Assembly: GCA_965370805.1 (NCBI GenBank)
Contig: CBDUVZ010000008.1
Coordinates: 1-46,206 of the forward strand
From: CBDUVZ01 sp965370805
GTDB taxonomy: Bacteria; Hydrothermota; Tepidihabitantia; Tepidihabitantales; Tepidihabitantaceae
Length of the DNA stretch: 46,206 bases
Direction: 5' to 3'
Positions within the stretch are counted from its first letter, which is position 1; the number at the start of each line of letters is the position of its first letter. Shown one piece after another: positions 1 through 6,900 of this stretch. A model generated the notes under the pieces. That model did no database searches and was not told where the DNA came from. It saw nothing but the letters and a program-made list of their open reading frames with translations. The translations under genes were made by a program, and so were the position numbers.

Positions 1-104
1 ACCGGAGGGGCCACACCTCTTCCCAGTCCGAACAGAGTCGTTAAGCCCTCCAGGGCCGATGGTACTGTGCTGGTAACGGCATGGGAGAGTAGGTCGCTGC
101 CGGG
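1..104 (+). rRNA. rrf: 5S ribosomal RNA, 3' part
   Basis: The sequence matches the conserved 5S pattern: the CCGAAC and GTTAAG blocks of loops B/C, the GCCGATGGTACT block, then GGGAGAGTAGGTCGCTGCC at the 3' end. About 15 bases of the 5' end are missing because the window starts inside the gene. A T-run at 105-110 directly after the final CCGGG would serve as terminator. It implies an rRNA operon to the left on the same strand. Confidence 0.93.
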
Positions 105-162
105 TTTTTTGTTTGACCAGTGCTCAGGCATCTGGCCGGAAGACGGCGGAGTGGATTTCCGC

Positions 163-191
163 TTGACAAGGCGAAACGGGTTGGTTAGAAT
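163..191 (+). promoter_or_regulatory. Sigma-70-type promoter of the first pilin-like gene
   Basis: TTGACA at 163-168 and TAGAAT at 186-191 are separated by 17 bp. The predicted start of transcription is near 198, which leaves a leader of about 137 nt before the ATG at 335. This is unusually long compared with the very short leaders of other genes in the window. Confidence 0.75.
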
Positions 192-199
192 TTAGCTGG

Positions 200-295
200 G
201 CAGAAAAACCGTGATGCGTCCGCAATACATACTCCATCGGGTTACGATGTAGACAGCCCGCAAGGGCCTCTGTTACGGCGCATTTCGGTTTCTGC
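200..295 (+). ncRNA. Structured 5' leader RNA of unknown class
   Basis: The leader can fold into a closed multi-branch structure. An outer helix pairs 200-206 with 289-295 and 209-211 with 286-288. A second helix pairs 214-218 with 279-283. Inside are a hairpin (235-239 with 245-249, loop GGTTA) and a hairpin with a GCAA tetraloop (257-259 with 264-266, flanked by 253-256 with 270-273). The ribosome binding site lies downstream at about 317-326. I could not match it to a riboswitch class; the cyclic-di-GMP classes were considered because the gene is a pilin, but their core sequences are not present. Pairing was done by eye. Confidence 0.45.
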
Positions 296-334
296 TCGAG
301 ACTAAATCCACACAAGGAGAGGAGGTGAACCCCT

Positions 335-976
335 ATGAAAAATAAGGGATTCACACTGATCGAACTGCTGGTGGTCATTCTGATCATCGGTATCCTGCTC
401 GCCCTCATCATTCCGAACTTCGTGCTGTTCCAGGAGCGCGCTCGGCGTGCCTCAGTGAAGAACAACATGCACGTCGTTCAGACCGCGCTTGAGGCGTATG
501 CGGTTGACCACTTCGGCAACTATCCGAACGAAGACGTGGAGTGGGAAGATTCGCAAGACGAAGGGAGCATCTCGCTCTGGTTCCCGGGCGGCGACCCGAT
601 CGGCATAGAAGGTGACCCCACGTTTGGCAACTACCCGGTCAACCCTTACGACGGTAAGCGGTACAACAACGATGAGAAGGACGAGATGGACCTCGACTAC
701 GAGGAGTTCTTCGGAGAGCTCGAGCCGGGGATGAACGCTCAGAAGCGTGGTGACGACGAGGATTGCCCGTACCTCGACTTCGGCGAAGTGCCGGAGTACC
801 CGGGCGGCATCGGCATCGCTACCTACGTTCCTGATATTGGTGGCTTCGAGACTCCTCAGGAGTACGGTATCTACGGCTTCGGCCGTGATGTTACGTACCC
901 CATGTACGACATCGACCCGATGGCCGACGACCCGACAGACGAAGATTACTGGATTTTCTTCGTCATGTCCAACTAG
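335..976 (+). CDS. Type II/IV pilin-like protein (pseudopilin), acidic
   Basis: This 213-aa protein begins with a short basic leader and the prepilin cleavage/N-methylation motif KG|FTLIELLVV, with Gly at -1, Phe at +1 and Glu at +5. The hydrophobic helix that packs pilus cores follows (about residues 5-30). PilD, encoded at 12913, is the likely processing peptidase. The mature domain is very acidic, with many Asp/Glu/Tyr, and contains FPGG and NPYDGKRY, both echoed in the pilin-like gene at 3774. A strong RBS (AGGAGAGGAGG) lies 8 nt before the ATG. The gene is monocistronic: own promoter, structured leader and a hairpin terminator at 997. It could be a major pilin or a GspG-like pseudopilin; the class is not resolved. 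Confidence 0.9.
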   Translation: MKNKGFTLIELLVVILIIGILLALIIPNFVLFQERARRASVKNNMHVVQTALEAYAVDHFGNYPNEDVEWEDSQDEGSISLWFPGGDPIGIEGDPTFGNYPVNPYDGKRYNNDEKDEMDLDYEEFFGELEPGMNAQKRGDDEDCPYLDFGEVPEYPGGIGIATYVPDIGGFETPQEYGIYGFGRDVTYPMYDIDPMADDPTDEDYWIFFVMSN

Positions 977-996
977 TCGATTCATCGGCGCTACTT

Positions 997-1032
997 CGGG
1001 GTGGGAGCATATCCCACCCCGATTTGTTTTTG
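997..1032 (+). terminator. Rho-independent terminator after the first pilin gene
   Basis: A perfect 10-bp stem (997-1006 with 1012-1021, loop GCATA) is followed by ATTTGTTTTTG. It ends transcription of the gene at 335 before the promoter at 1047. Confidence 0.85.
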
Positions 1033-1046
1033 TCGCGTGAGGTTCC

Positions 1047-1074
1047 TTGACAGGGTATTTCCTCCTTCTATAAT
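1047..1074 (+). promoter_or_regulatory. Consensus promoter of the ABC transporter genes (leaderless)
   Basis: Perfect TTGACA (1047-1052) and TATAAT (1069-1074) hexamers are 16 bp apart. The predicted +1 is about 1081, only 3 nt before the GTG at 1084, so the transcript would have essentially no leader and no ribosome binding site. Confidence 0.8.
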
Positions 1075-1083
1075 CGTTGCGTC

Positions 1084-2040
1084 GTGCCAACTCTGGTAGA
1101 GTCGGTTATCAGTATCTCCGGGCTGAGTAAGACCTACCGGTCCGGCTTCCGCATGAAGCGGGTGCAGGCGCTGGTCGACCTCGACCTTGAGGTGGAGAAG
1201 GGAGAAGTCTTCGGGTTTCTCGGTCCGAATGGAGCAGGAAAGACATCGCTGATCAAGATACTGATGGGGCTGGCCCGACCCACGTCAGGGGATGCCCGGG
1301 TCTTCGGGAAGCCCACGCGCGATGCTCAGGTCAAGGCACGAATCGGCTTTCTGCCTGAATCGCCCTATTTTTATGAGTATCTGACGGCTTCCGAGTTCCT
1401 GCGTTTTGCCGCCCAACTGTCCGGGGCTCCGGTCGTCGGGGCCGACGGAAGGGTAAAACGACTCCTGAAACTGGTGAGAATGGAGCACGCGGCCGATATT
1501 CAGATGAGAGCATTCTCGCGCGGGATGCTGCAGAGGATCGGAATCGCGCAGGCGCTGATCAGTGACCCCGAACTGGTGATTCTGGACGAGCCGATGGGCG
1601 GTCTGGATCCGGTCGGGCGGAAGGAGTTCCGGGACGTCATCGCGAGGCTGAAAGAGAAAGGCACGACGGTTTTCTTTTCGACGCACATCCTCTCGGACGT
1701 GGAGATGATCTGCGACCGCGTCGGGATAATCATCGACGGTCGGCTGGTGAGTATCGGGCGACTTGATGAAATCCTGACCGAGGACGTCGAGTCGATCGAC
1801 GTATCGGTGACCGGCATCACCGGCAAGTTCCGCAAGGTGCTGGAGCGGGTTGCCCGGCAGACAATCCGTTCGGGCGACGCGTTGCTTCTGACGGTGCGCA
1901 GTGAGGAGGATGTCGACAAGGTGATGGCGATTCTGCGCGAGGCGGGCGGCGGAGCCCGGATTACGGCGCTCACGCCGCGGCGCAAGACGCTAGAGGACTA
2001 CTTCATGACTCACATCCGTGAAGCCGGCGGGAAGTCATGA
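1084..2040 (+). CDS. ABC transporter ATP-binding protein
   Basis: This 318-aa nucleotide-binding subunit has Walker A GPNGAGKT (about residues 47-54), signature FSRGMLQ (about 144), Walker B LVILDEP (about 163) and switch His in STH (about 201). The C-terminal extension of about 90 residues is typical of the ABC-2 exporter family (NatA/CcmA-like). The start is the GTG at 1084, because a consensus promoter ends 10 nt earlier and no SD precedes it. The stop overlaps the start of the permease at 2037, so the two form an exporter pair. The substrate is unknown. Placement among pilin-like genes could mean a link to envelope biogenesis, but nothing in the sequence proves this. Confidence 0.93.
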   Translation: MPTLVESVISISGLSKTYRSGFRMKRVQALVDLDLEVEKGEVFGFLGPNGAGKTSLIKILMGLARPTSGDARVFGKPTRDAQVKARIGFLPESPYFYEYLTASEFLRFAAQLSGAPVVGADGRVKRLLKLVRMEHAADIQMRAFSRGMLQRIGIAQALISDPELVILDEPMGGLDPVGRKEFRDVIARLKEKGTTVFFSTHILSDVEMICDRVGIIIDGRLVSIGRLDEILTEDVESIDVSVTGITGKFRKVLERVARQTIRSGDALLLTVRSEEDVDKVMAILREAGGGARITALTPRRKTLEDYFMTHIREAGGKS

Positions 2041-2804
2041 CCCGGAGGATTCTCGGGATATCGTTCAATACGTTTCGCGAGGCCATTCGTGACAAGGTCT
2101 TCCTGACTTTATTGGTATTCGGAATCCTGGTGATGGGCAGCGCAAAAGTGATTCAACCGCTGGCCCTCGGTGAAGAAAGCAAAATCGTCAAGGACCTGGG
2201 GTTGGCTTCGATTACGCTCTTTTGTGTGCTCATTGCAGTGCTGGTTGGAGGGAGACTGGTATACAAGGAGGTGGAGAAGCGCACCATCTACATTGTGCTG
2301 GCAAAGCCGGTCCGACGATGGGAGTTCATTCTCGGGAAGTACCTCGGTCTGATGGGGGTGCTGCTGGCGAGCCTGCTGGTCATGACAGTCGGGTTCTACG
2401 CTGTCCTTTTCGCGACCGGGGTCCGAGGTTCTCCCCGCCTGCTCTGGTCGCTTCTGATGACGTTCTTCGAGCTGGGGATTATTACCGCGGTGGCGACTCT
2501 CTTCTCCACACTTGTCACTCCAATCGCCGGTGCCGTGTTTACGTTCGCAGTGTATTTTGTCGGGCATCTGACCCGGGACCTGAAGCTGCTGTCGGCGATG
2601 AGCCCGTCGCCGGTGGTCAAGGGAGTGAGTCTCCTGCTCTATTACGTGCTGCCCAACCTCAGCAATTTCAACATCCGGGGTGAGGTGGTCCACGATGTCG
2701 TTCTGAATCCCCAAGCGCTCGCGCTGTCAGCTCTGTATGCAATCGTCTACGTCGCGACGCTGCTCCTCGTGTCCGTGTTCATCTTCAGCCGCAAGGATTT
2801 CTAG
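2037..2804 (+). CDS. ABC-2 type transporter permease
   Basis: This 255-aa membrane protein has about six hydrophobic segments and starts with the typical ABC-2 layout (a short cytoplasmic stretch ISFNTFREAIRDKVF, then TM1 near residues 22-40). The charged segment YKEVEKRTIYIVLAKPVRRWEF is the coupling region seen in this family, and the chain ends SRKDF, as in many ABC-2 membrane subunits. The ATG overlaps the ATPase stop (4 bp), so the two are translationally coupled. It should form the membrane half of the exporter with the preceding ATPase. Confidence 0.9.
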   Translation: MTRRILGISFNTFREAIRDKVFLTLLVFGILVMGSAKVIQPLALGEESKIVKDLGLASITLFCVLIAVLVGGRLVYKEVEKRTIYIVLAKPVRRWEFILGKYLGLMGVLLASLLVMTVGFYAVLFATGVRGSPRLLWSLLMTFFELGIITAVATLFSTLVTPIAGAVFTFAVYFVGHLTRDLKLLSAMSPSPVVKGVSLLLYYVLPNLSNFNIRGEVVHDVVLNPQALALSALYAIVYVATLLLVSVFIFSRKDF

Positions 2805-2807
2805 GCA

Positions 2808-3704
2808 ATGGTCGAGGAGATAAGGCCTCGGATTGCCAAACCAGGCGGGCCGGGCCGACTTGCCGCTCTGTTGCCGCTGGTGCTTGTCATCTGGGGTTTC
2901 GTCGGCGTCTATCTGCTTCAACTGGCGCTTGACAATACCAGCAGGGGAAAGATGCGCGAGAAGGTCGTCCAGGAGATGACGTATTTTCCGTCCGGCCGAT
3001 TTATGCGCGGTGCGTCAATCGAGTACCAGAATCTGGCTTCAGATCTGGTTTGGCTGAGAGCCATTCAGTACTACGGCCATCATCTGATGACCGACAGCAA
3101 GTACGAGTGGCTCGGTCATGTGTTTGAGATTCTCACCGTCCTCGACCCCAGATTCATCGGTGCCTACCATTTCGGTGCCATGACCCTGGCGTGGGATGCG
3201 CACGAGCCACGTGAAGCTATCGGATTGTTGCGGAAGGGCATGAAGGCCAATCCGATGAACTGGCAGCTTCCGTTCGACGCCGCCTTCATCAACTACATGC
3301 TGCTTGACGACTACGAGGCGGCCGGTTCCTTCTTCGCCATAGCTTCGCGGCTGCCCGATGCGTGGTTCGTGGCTACTCGCTGGGCAGCGGTTTCCGTCGC
3401 CAAGGCGGGGGATTTCAAGACAGCTCGCGAGATGTGGCTTGATTTGTATCACGGGACCGAGAACAAGAAGCTACGTGCACTTGTTGTCAGGCAGTTGCGG
3501 TTGCTCAAGTTCGAGGAAATGATGGATACGCTTCAGCGGGCGGTGGACCGATTCCGTTTGGACAAAGGGTACTTGCCCGGCAATCTGCGCGAATTGGTGA
3601 GTGCGGGCTATCTCAGGAGAATCCCGGAGGAACCTTTCGGCGGGAGATTCTTCTTGGACGGGGCGGAAGTGCGGAGTTCGACTCCACCAGGCCGCAGGGA
3701 GTGA
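2808..3704 (+). CDS. Membrane-anchored TPR-like protein with GspG-like tail
   Basis: This 298-aa protein has one N-terminal membrane segment (about residues 21-42). A helical-repeat region of TPR character follows (about 60-225), including DPRFIGAYHFGAM and the motif APREAIGLLRKGM-type helix pairs. The last 60 residues resemble the C-terminal part of GspG-type pseudopilins or related TPR proteins: a helix with FRLDKGYLP, then LRELVSAGYLRRIPEEPFGG. It begins 3 nt after the permease stop, so it is likely the third gene of the ABC operon. It may scaffold envelope assembly; the function is not known. Confidence 0.75.
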   Translation: MVEEIRPRIAKPGGPGRLAALLPLVLVIWGFVGVYLLQLALDNTSRGKMREKVVQEMTYFPSGRFMRGASIEYQNLASDLVWLRAIQYYGHHLMTDSKYEWLGHVFEILTVLDPRFIGAYHFGAMTLAWDAHEPREAIGLLRKGMKANPMNWQLPFDAAFINYMLLDDYEAAGSFFAIASRLPDAWFVATRWAAVSVAKAGDFKTAREMWLDLYHGTENKKLRALVVRQLRLLKFEEMMDTLQRAVDRFRLDKGYLPGNLRELVSAGYLRRIPEEPFGGRFFLDGAEVRSSTPPGRRE

Positions 3705-3728
3705 CGGGGCATTGACGGTCTGTATCTC

Positions 3729-3757
3729 TTGACAAGGCGGCCAGTTTAGACTATAAC
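3729..3757 (+). promoter_or_regulatory. Promoter of the pilin-like gene at 3774
   Basis: TTGACA (3729-3734) and TATAAC (3752-3757) are 17 bp apart. The predicted +1 is about 3764, leaving roughly 10 nt before the ATG at 3774. The GAGGAG RBS (3763-3768) then sits at the very 5' end of the transcript. Confidence 0.75.
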
Positions 3758-3773
3758 AACCTGAGGAGATACT

Positions 3774-4307
3774 ATGCGCTACGATAAAGGTTTCACTCTT
3801 GTAGAGTTGCTTGTTGTCATCAGCATACTCGGTGTGCTGATGGGCATGACTGTTCCTCGGTTGTCCGGGATGCGCGAGCAGGCGCGAATCGGCGCGATGA
3901 AAATGAACCTGCATAACGTCCAGGTGGTCATTGAGGCGTTCCATATGGAGCAAGGATACTACGCCGACGATTTCTACGAGGACGAGTACGGTTCCTATTT
4001 TCCCGGCGGGATATGGAACGAAGAGAACGGTCGTTTCCCCACGAATCCCTGGAACGGCCGTCAGATGGACGCTGATGAGTTTAACCCGGAGGATTACGAC
4101 GAGCCGCAGGATGTCTTCAACACGGAGGAGTTCGGTCCCAATGACCAGTACGGCTTCTGGCCCGGCGAGATAGTCTACGGGGTGTGGGATCCGCCGGGTA
4201 CCTGGGCTCCTACTCACTACGGGCTCGTCGGCATGGAGTTGCACGGTGTTTCCATTCGGGATTTCGATGCGGACAATGAAATAGTGGTGTTTGTGCTCCA
4301 CAACTAG
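3774..4307 (+). CDS. Type II/IV pilin-like protein (pseudopilin), acidic
   Basis: This 177-aa protein has leader MRYDKG and the cleavage/methylation motif G|FTLVELLVV with Glu at +5. The amphipathic pilin helix then runs through RIGAMKMNLHNVQVVIEAF. The globular part is acidic and shares FPGG and NPWNGRQM with the protein at 335, which makes these two a related pair distinct from the three GspG-like proteins that follow. It has its own promoter at 3729. The predicted leader is minimal. It is probably processed by PilD (12913) and assembled in the same filament or pseudopilus. Confidence 0.88.
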   Translation: MRYDKGFTLVELLVVISILGVLMGMTVPRLSGMREQARIGAMKMNLHNVQVVIEAFHMEQGYYADDFYEDEYGSYFPGGIWNEENGRFPTNPWNGRQMDADEFNPEDYDEPQDVFNTEEFGPNDQYGFWPGEIVYGVWDPPGTWAPTHYGLVGMELHGVSIRDFDADNEIVVFVLHN

Positions 4308-4332
4308 GCTCATGAGACACAACACTCAGTCC

Positions 4333-4361
4333 TTGACACCCAATCGGGCGAATTCTATAAT
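4333..4361 (+). promoter_or_regulatory. Consensus promoter of the pilin-like operon at 4369 (leaderless)
   Basis: TTGACA (4333-4338) and TATAAT (4356-4361) are exactly 17 bp apart. The predicted +1 is about 4368, coinciding with the GTG start at 4369. There is no SD. Longer upstream in-frame starts would place the promoter inside the coding region. Confidence 0.8.
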
Positions 4362-4368
4362 TCCTTGG

Positions 4369-4911
4369 GTGAAAAGAGTTTCTGCCTCCGAAAGTGGCTG
4401 GAGCCTGGTCGAGCTCCTGGTGGTGATCTCTGTGCTGGGGATCATAATTGCCTTCTTCGTCCCACCGATAGTGAGCAGGATAACTACCCACGCAAAGCGG
4501 GTTTCTACCCAACGGGAGTTGGGAGTCCTGCGCGATGCGGTCGCCGGTGACGCTGACATCCAGATGGGTGGTGAGTTGATTGCTACCGGATTCAAGAACG
4601 ATGTTGGTCGGTATCCGTACCACCTGATCGAGCTGGTTACCAATGATCCTTTCGCCGGCATGTACTCCCGGGTGGAGTATGTCGGCAAGCAGGTGATACC
4701 GAAGTGGGATCCATACCTGAAGAAGGGCTGGAACGGGCCCTACGTCCGGGAGGACGGTAGTCTGGGCTATCTGGACGACGCATGGGGTACAGCGTACCGT
4801 TACACAATCGAAAGCAACGAGACTCTCGGGTTCCAAAGCGCCGGACCGGATGCCATTTTCTGGGGGCAGCCGGGCGGGGACACGGATGACGATATCCGTG
4901 TCCGGTTCTAG
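4369..4911 (+). CDS. GspG-like pseudopilin with Trp at +1
   Basis: This 180-aa protein, read from the GTG at 4369, has leader VKRVSASESG and the motif G|WSLVELLVV. Trp replaces the usual Phe at +1, and Glu is at +5. The C-terminal half has the type II secretion major pseudopilin signature: WNGPYVRED, then DDAWGTAYRYT, compare the family's GPY ... DPWG.PY.Y. A region FKNDVGRYPYHLIEL corresponds to the LP..L..L segment in the next two proteins. Start choice rests on the promoter at 4333, which gives a leaderless mRNA. It heads a tight cluster with the genes at 4922 and 5728. Confidence 0.85.
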   Translation: MKRVSASESGWSLVELLVVISVLGIIIAFFVPPIVSRITTHAKRVSTQRELGVLRDAVAGDADIQMGGELIATGFKNDVGRYPYHLIELVTNDPFAGMYSRVEYVGKQVIPKWDPYLKKGWNGPYVREDGSLGYLDDAWGTAYRYTIESNETLGFQSAGPDAIFWGQPGGDTDDDIRVRF

Positions 4912-4921
4912 GAGTTGATTC

Positions 4922-5731
4922 GTGGCTCGAGCCAAACTGTCTTCGCGGGGGGTGACGCTGCTTGAGTTGCTCGTAGTGCTGATGATACTCAGCCTCATTC
5001 TCACTGCTGCGGTGAAGACCTGGGATGTGACCCTTGAGCGCGGGCGATTCGAGTCAACGCGCCGGAAGCTCGACCAGCTTGCGGAAGTTATCGTCGGGGA
5101 CCCGGACTATGCGCCTGCCGGCGAGAGGGTTGACTTCGGGTATGTCGGAGACATCGGAAACCTGCCCCAGACCCTTGCGGATTTGGTGGTGGAGCCAACG
5201 GTAACGCCGCCTGAGAGCAGCAGATGGCGGGGGCCGTATATCCATGCCACGTTCAACGAATCGCCGGACGGCTACAGAATCGACGGTTGGGGCGACACGA
5301 TTATCTTTGACCGGGACAGTCTGTTTGTCCGGAGCCTTGGCGGGTACGGAATGGCCGACCGAAGCAAATGGCTTACCCGCTATCTGGGCCACACAAAGGA
5401 CGACCTGACCGCGAATCCGGTTGACGGCAGGGTTCTCGACGTGCGGGGCGTGGGGCCACCGGATTCACTGCTGTACAGGATTACGCTGGAATTGCAGCGA
5501 CCCCTGCTGGGCAGAACCCAACCCATCTATGCGTTGATCGGCAGCAACGGGGAGTTCACTTTCGGGTTTCAGCCCGTGTCCCAGGGTGGTCACATGCTGC
5601 GGACCATCTACATGCATGATACGCCTCCTCCGCCCTGGGCGGAAACCACCCTCAAGTATGTGACTGTTCACCCGGGTATGGGTGCCCGTGACCTCCAGAT
5701 CCGGCTGAATGTCGATTGGAGCAATCCATGA
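4922..5731 (+). CDS. GspG-like pseudopilin with C-terminal extension
   Basis: This 269-aa protein starts at GTG 4922; its RBS (AGGAG) overlaps the stop of the preceding gene. The prepilin motif is RG|VTLLELLVV, with Val at +1 and Glu at +5. The GspG-like core has FGYVGDIGNLPQTLADLV, WRGPYIHATF and DGWGDTIIFD (about residues 75-140). About 130 further residues follow the core, predicted to be beta-rich. The FGxxGDxGxLP block is nearly identical to that of the protein at 5728, so the two are recent paralogs. Its end overlaps the next start by 4 bp (ATGA). Confidence 0.85.
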   Translation: MARAKLSSRGVTLLELLVVLMILSLILTAAVKTWDVTLERGRFESTRRKLDQLAEVIVGDPDYAPAGERVDFGYVGDIGNLPQTLADLVVEPTVTPPESSRWRGPYIHATFNESPDGYRIDGWGDTIIFDRDSLFVRSLGGYGMADRSKWLTRYLGHTKDDLTANPVDGRVLDVRGVGPPDSLLYRITLELQRPLLGRTQPIYALIGSNGEFTFGFQPVSQGGHMLRTIYMHDTPPPPWAETTLKYVTVHPGMGARDLQIRLNVDWSNP

Positions 5732-6879
5732 GATTGAACATGTTGGACCGACGTGGTTTCACGTTGATGGAACTCCTGGTGGTGCTGCTGATCATCGGGG
5801 TGCTGAGTACGGTTGCCATCCGGACGATTGATGCAACCAGGAACCGAGCCTTGTTCGACCAGACCACCGAGGAGATGAAAGAGATAGTCAGGGCGATAGT
5901 CGGCAATCCGGAGCTTGTTACAGACGGTCGCCGGGTTGACTACGGGTTCTTCGGCGATGTCGGGAGACTGCCGAACGACCTCGATGAACTGGTGAAGAGT
6001 ACGGCTTCGGGTTGGCGCGGGCCCTACATCCGGCGGGAGTTCGCCGGGGATTCGACCGGTTTCCTGCACGACGCCTGGGGTAATCCCTACACCTACGATA
6101 ACAACACCGGCATTGTTGCAACTCTCGGCGACGGTGAGCACACGATGACAGTGATGGTGGCTGATTCCCTGCCCCAACTGACGGATAACTCGGTTGTCGG
6201 CAATGTGTCTGATGCGGACAACAACCCGCCCGGTGGTGTCCCGGTTACGATCAAGCTGTACACTGCCAGCGGTACGATGATCGGTTATGCGCCGGTGGAT
6301 AAGGGCGGCTACTACGAGTTTTCTCCGGGAGGTATCCCCGCCCCGATGGGCAACCACCGGCTTGTTGCTTCCTACGGGCCGACCGACTCGATTACCCGTT
6401 GGGTATCGGTTGCGCCAAGGTCAAGGGTGGTGGTTGACTTCAAGTTCAGCCGGCCATTCCGTCATTTCCTGAAGACAGTCGGTCCGCCCACGCTTGCGAC
6501 TGACAGCACCAGCTTTGTGATTCTGATTGTCAATGACCACGTGTATGACATTTCCGTTGACTCGATTGAACTCGCCCGAGCACCGACAGATTCGTTTGGC
6601 ATCCCTACCGCTTACATGCGGAACTTGACGGTGAACGGGCCGTCAGCCGCTGGTTTTCCCGTTGTGGTGGGCAATGGTTATGGCCACGGCGATGTGCTTC
6701 CAATCAGCGGCGGGGTAGTGATCGAAGCCAATCGGGCGAACATTGTGGCTCTGGGGTTCCTTGATTTCGATCAGGACATCCTCGGGGGCGGGCCCGCGGC
6801 CAAGATACAGGGCGAGCATTTCAGACTGAGATTCAGTGACGACTCCGAAATAAGCTTCACTTTACCGTTGGTTCCATGA
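5728..6879 (+). CDS. Large GspG-like pseudopilin with carboxypeptidase-regulatory-like domain
   Basis: This 383-aa protein starts at ATG 5728, overlapping the previous stop. A TTG further upstream (5716) is less likely. The prepilin motif is RG|FTLMELLVV with Glu at +5. The GspG-like core has FGDVGRLPNDLDELV, WRGPYIRREF and DAWGNPYTYD. A beta-sandwich repeat of the CarboxypepD-regulatory type follows (about 165-240: VVGNVSDADNNPPGGVPV then GGYYEFSPGGIPAP), and another beta-rich region of about 140 residues. Pseudopilins are usually 120-200 aa, so this is a filament-tip-like or display subunit by inference. It is followed by the PilM-PilN gene after 21 nt. Confidence 0.83.
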   Translation: MRLNMLDRRGFTLMELLVVLLIIGVLSTVAIRTIDATRNRALFDQTTEEMKEIVRAIVGNPELVTDGRRVDYGFFGDVGRLPNDLDELVKSTASGWRGPYIRREFAGDSTGFLHDAWGNPYTYDNNTGIVATLGDGEHTMTVMVADSLPQLTDNSVVGNVSDADNNPPGGVPVTIKLYTASGTMIGYAPVDKGGYYEFSPGGIPAPMGNHRLVASYGPTDSITRWVSVAPRSRVVVDFKFSRPFRHFLKTVGPPTLATDSTSFVILIVNDHVYDISVDSIELARAPTDSFGIPTAYMRNLTVNGPSAAGFPVVVGNGYGHGDVLPISGGVVIEANRANIVALGFLDFDQDILGGGPAAKIQGEHFRLRFSDDSEISFTLPLVP

Positions 6880-6900
6880 CGGACGAGATAAGGAGGAGTA

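Noticed and set aside
200..295. Cyclic-di-GMP riboswitch before the pilin gene
   Set aside because: The conserved cores of the GEMM-I and c-di-GMP-II classes could not be found; only a GNRA tetraloop and general helices match, so it is left unclassified.
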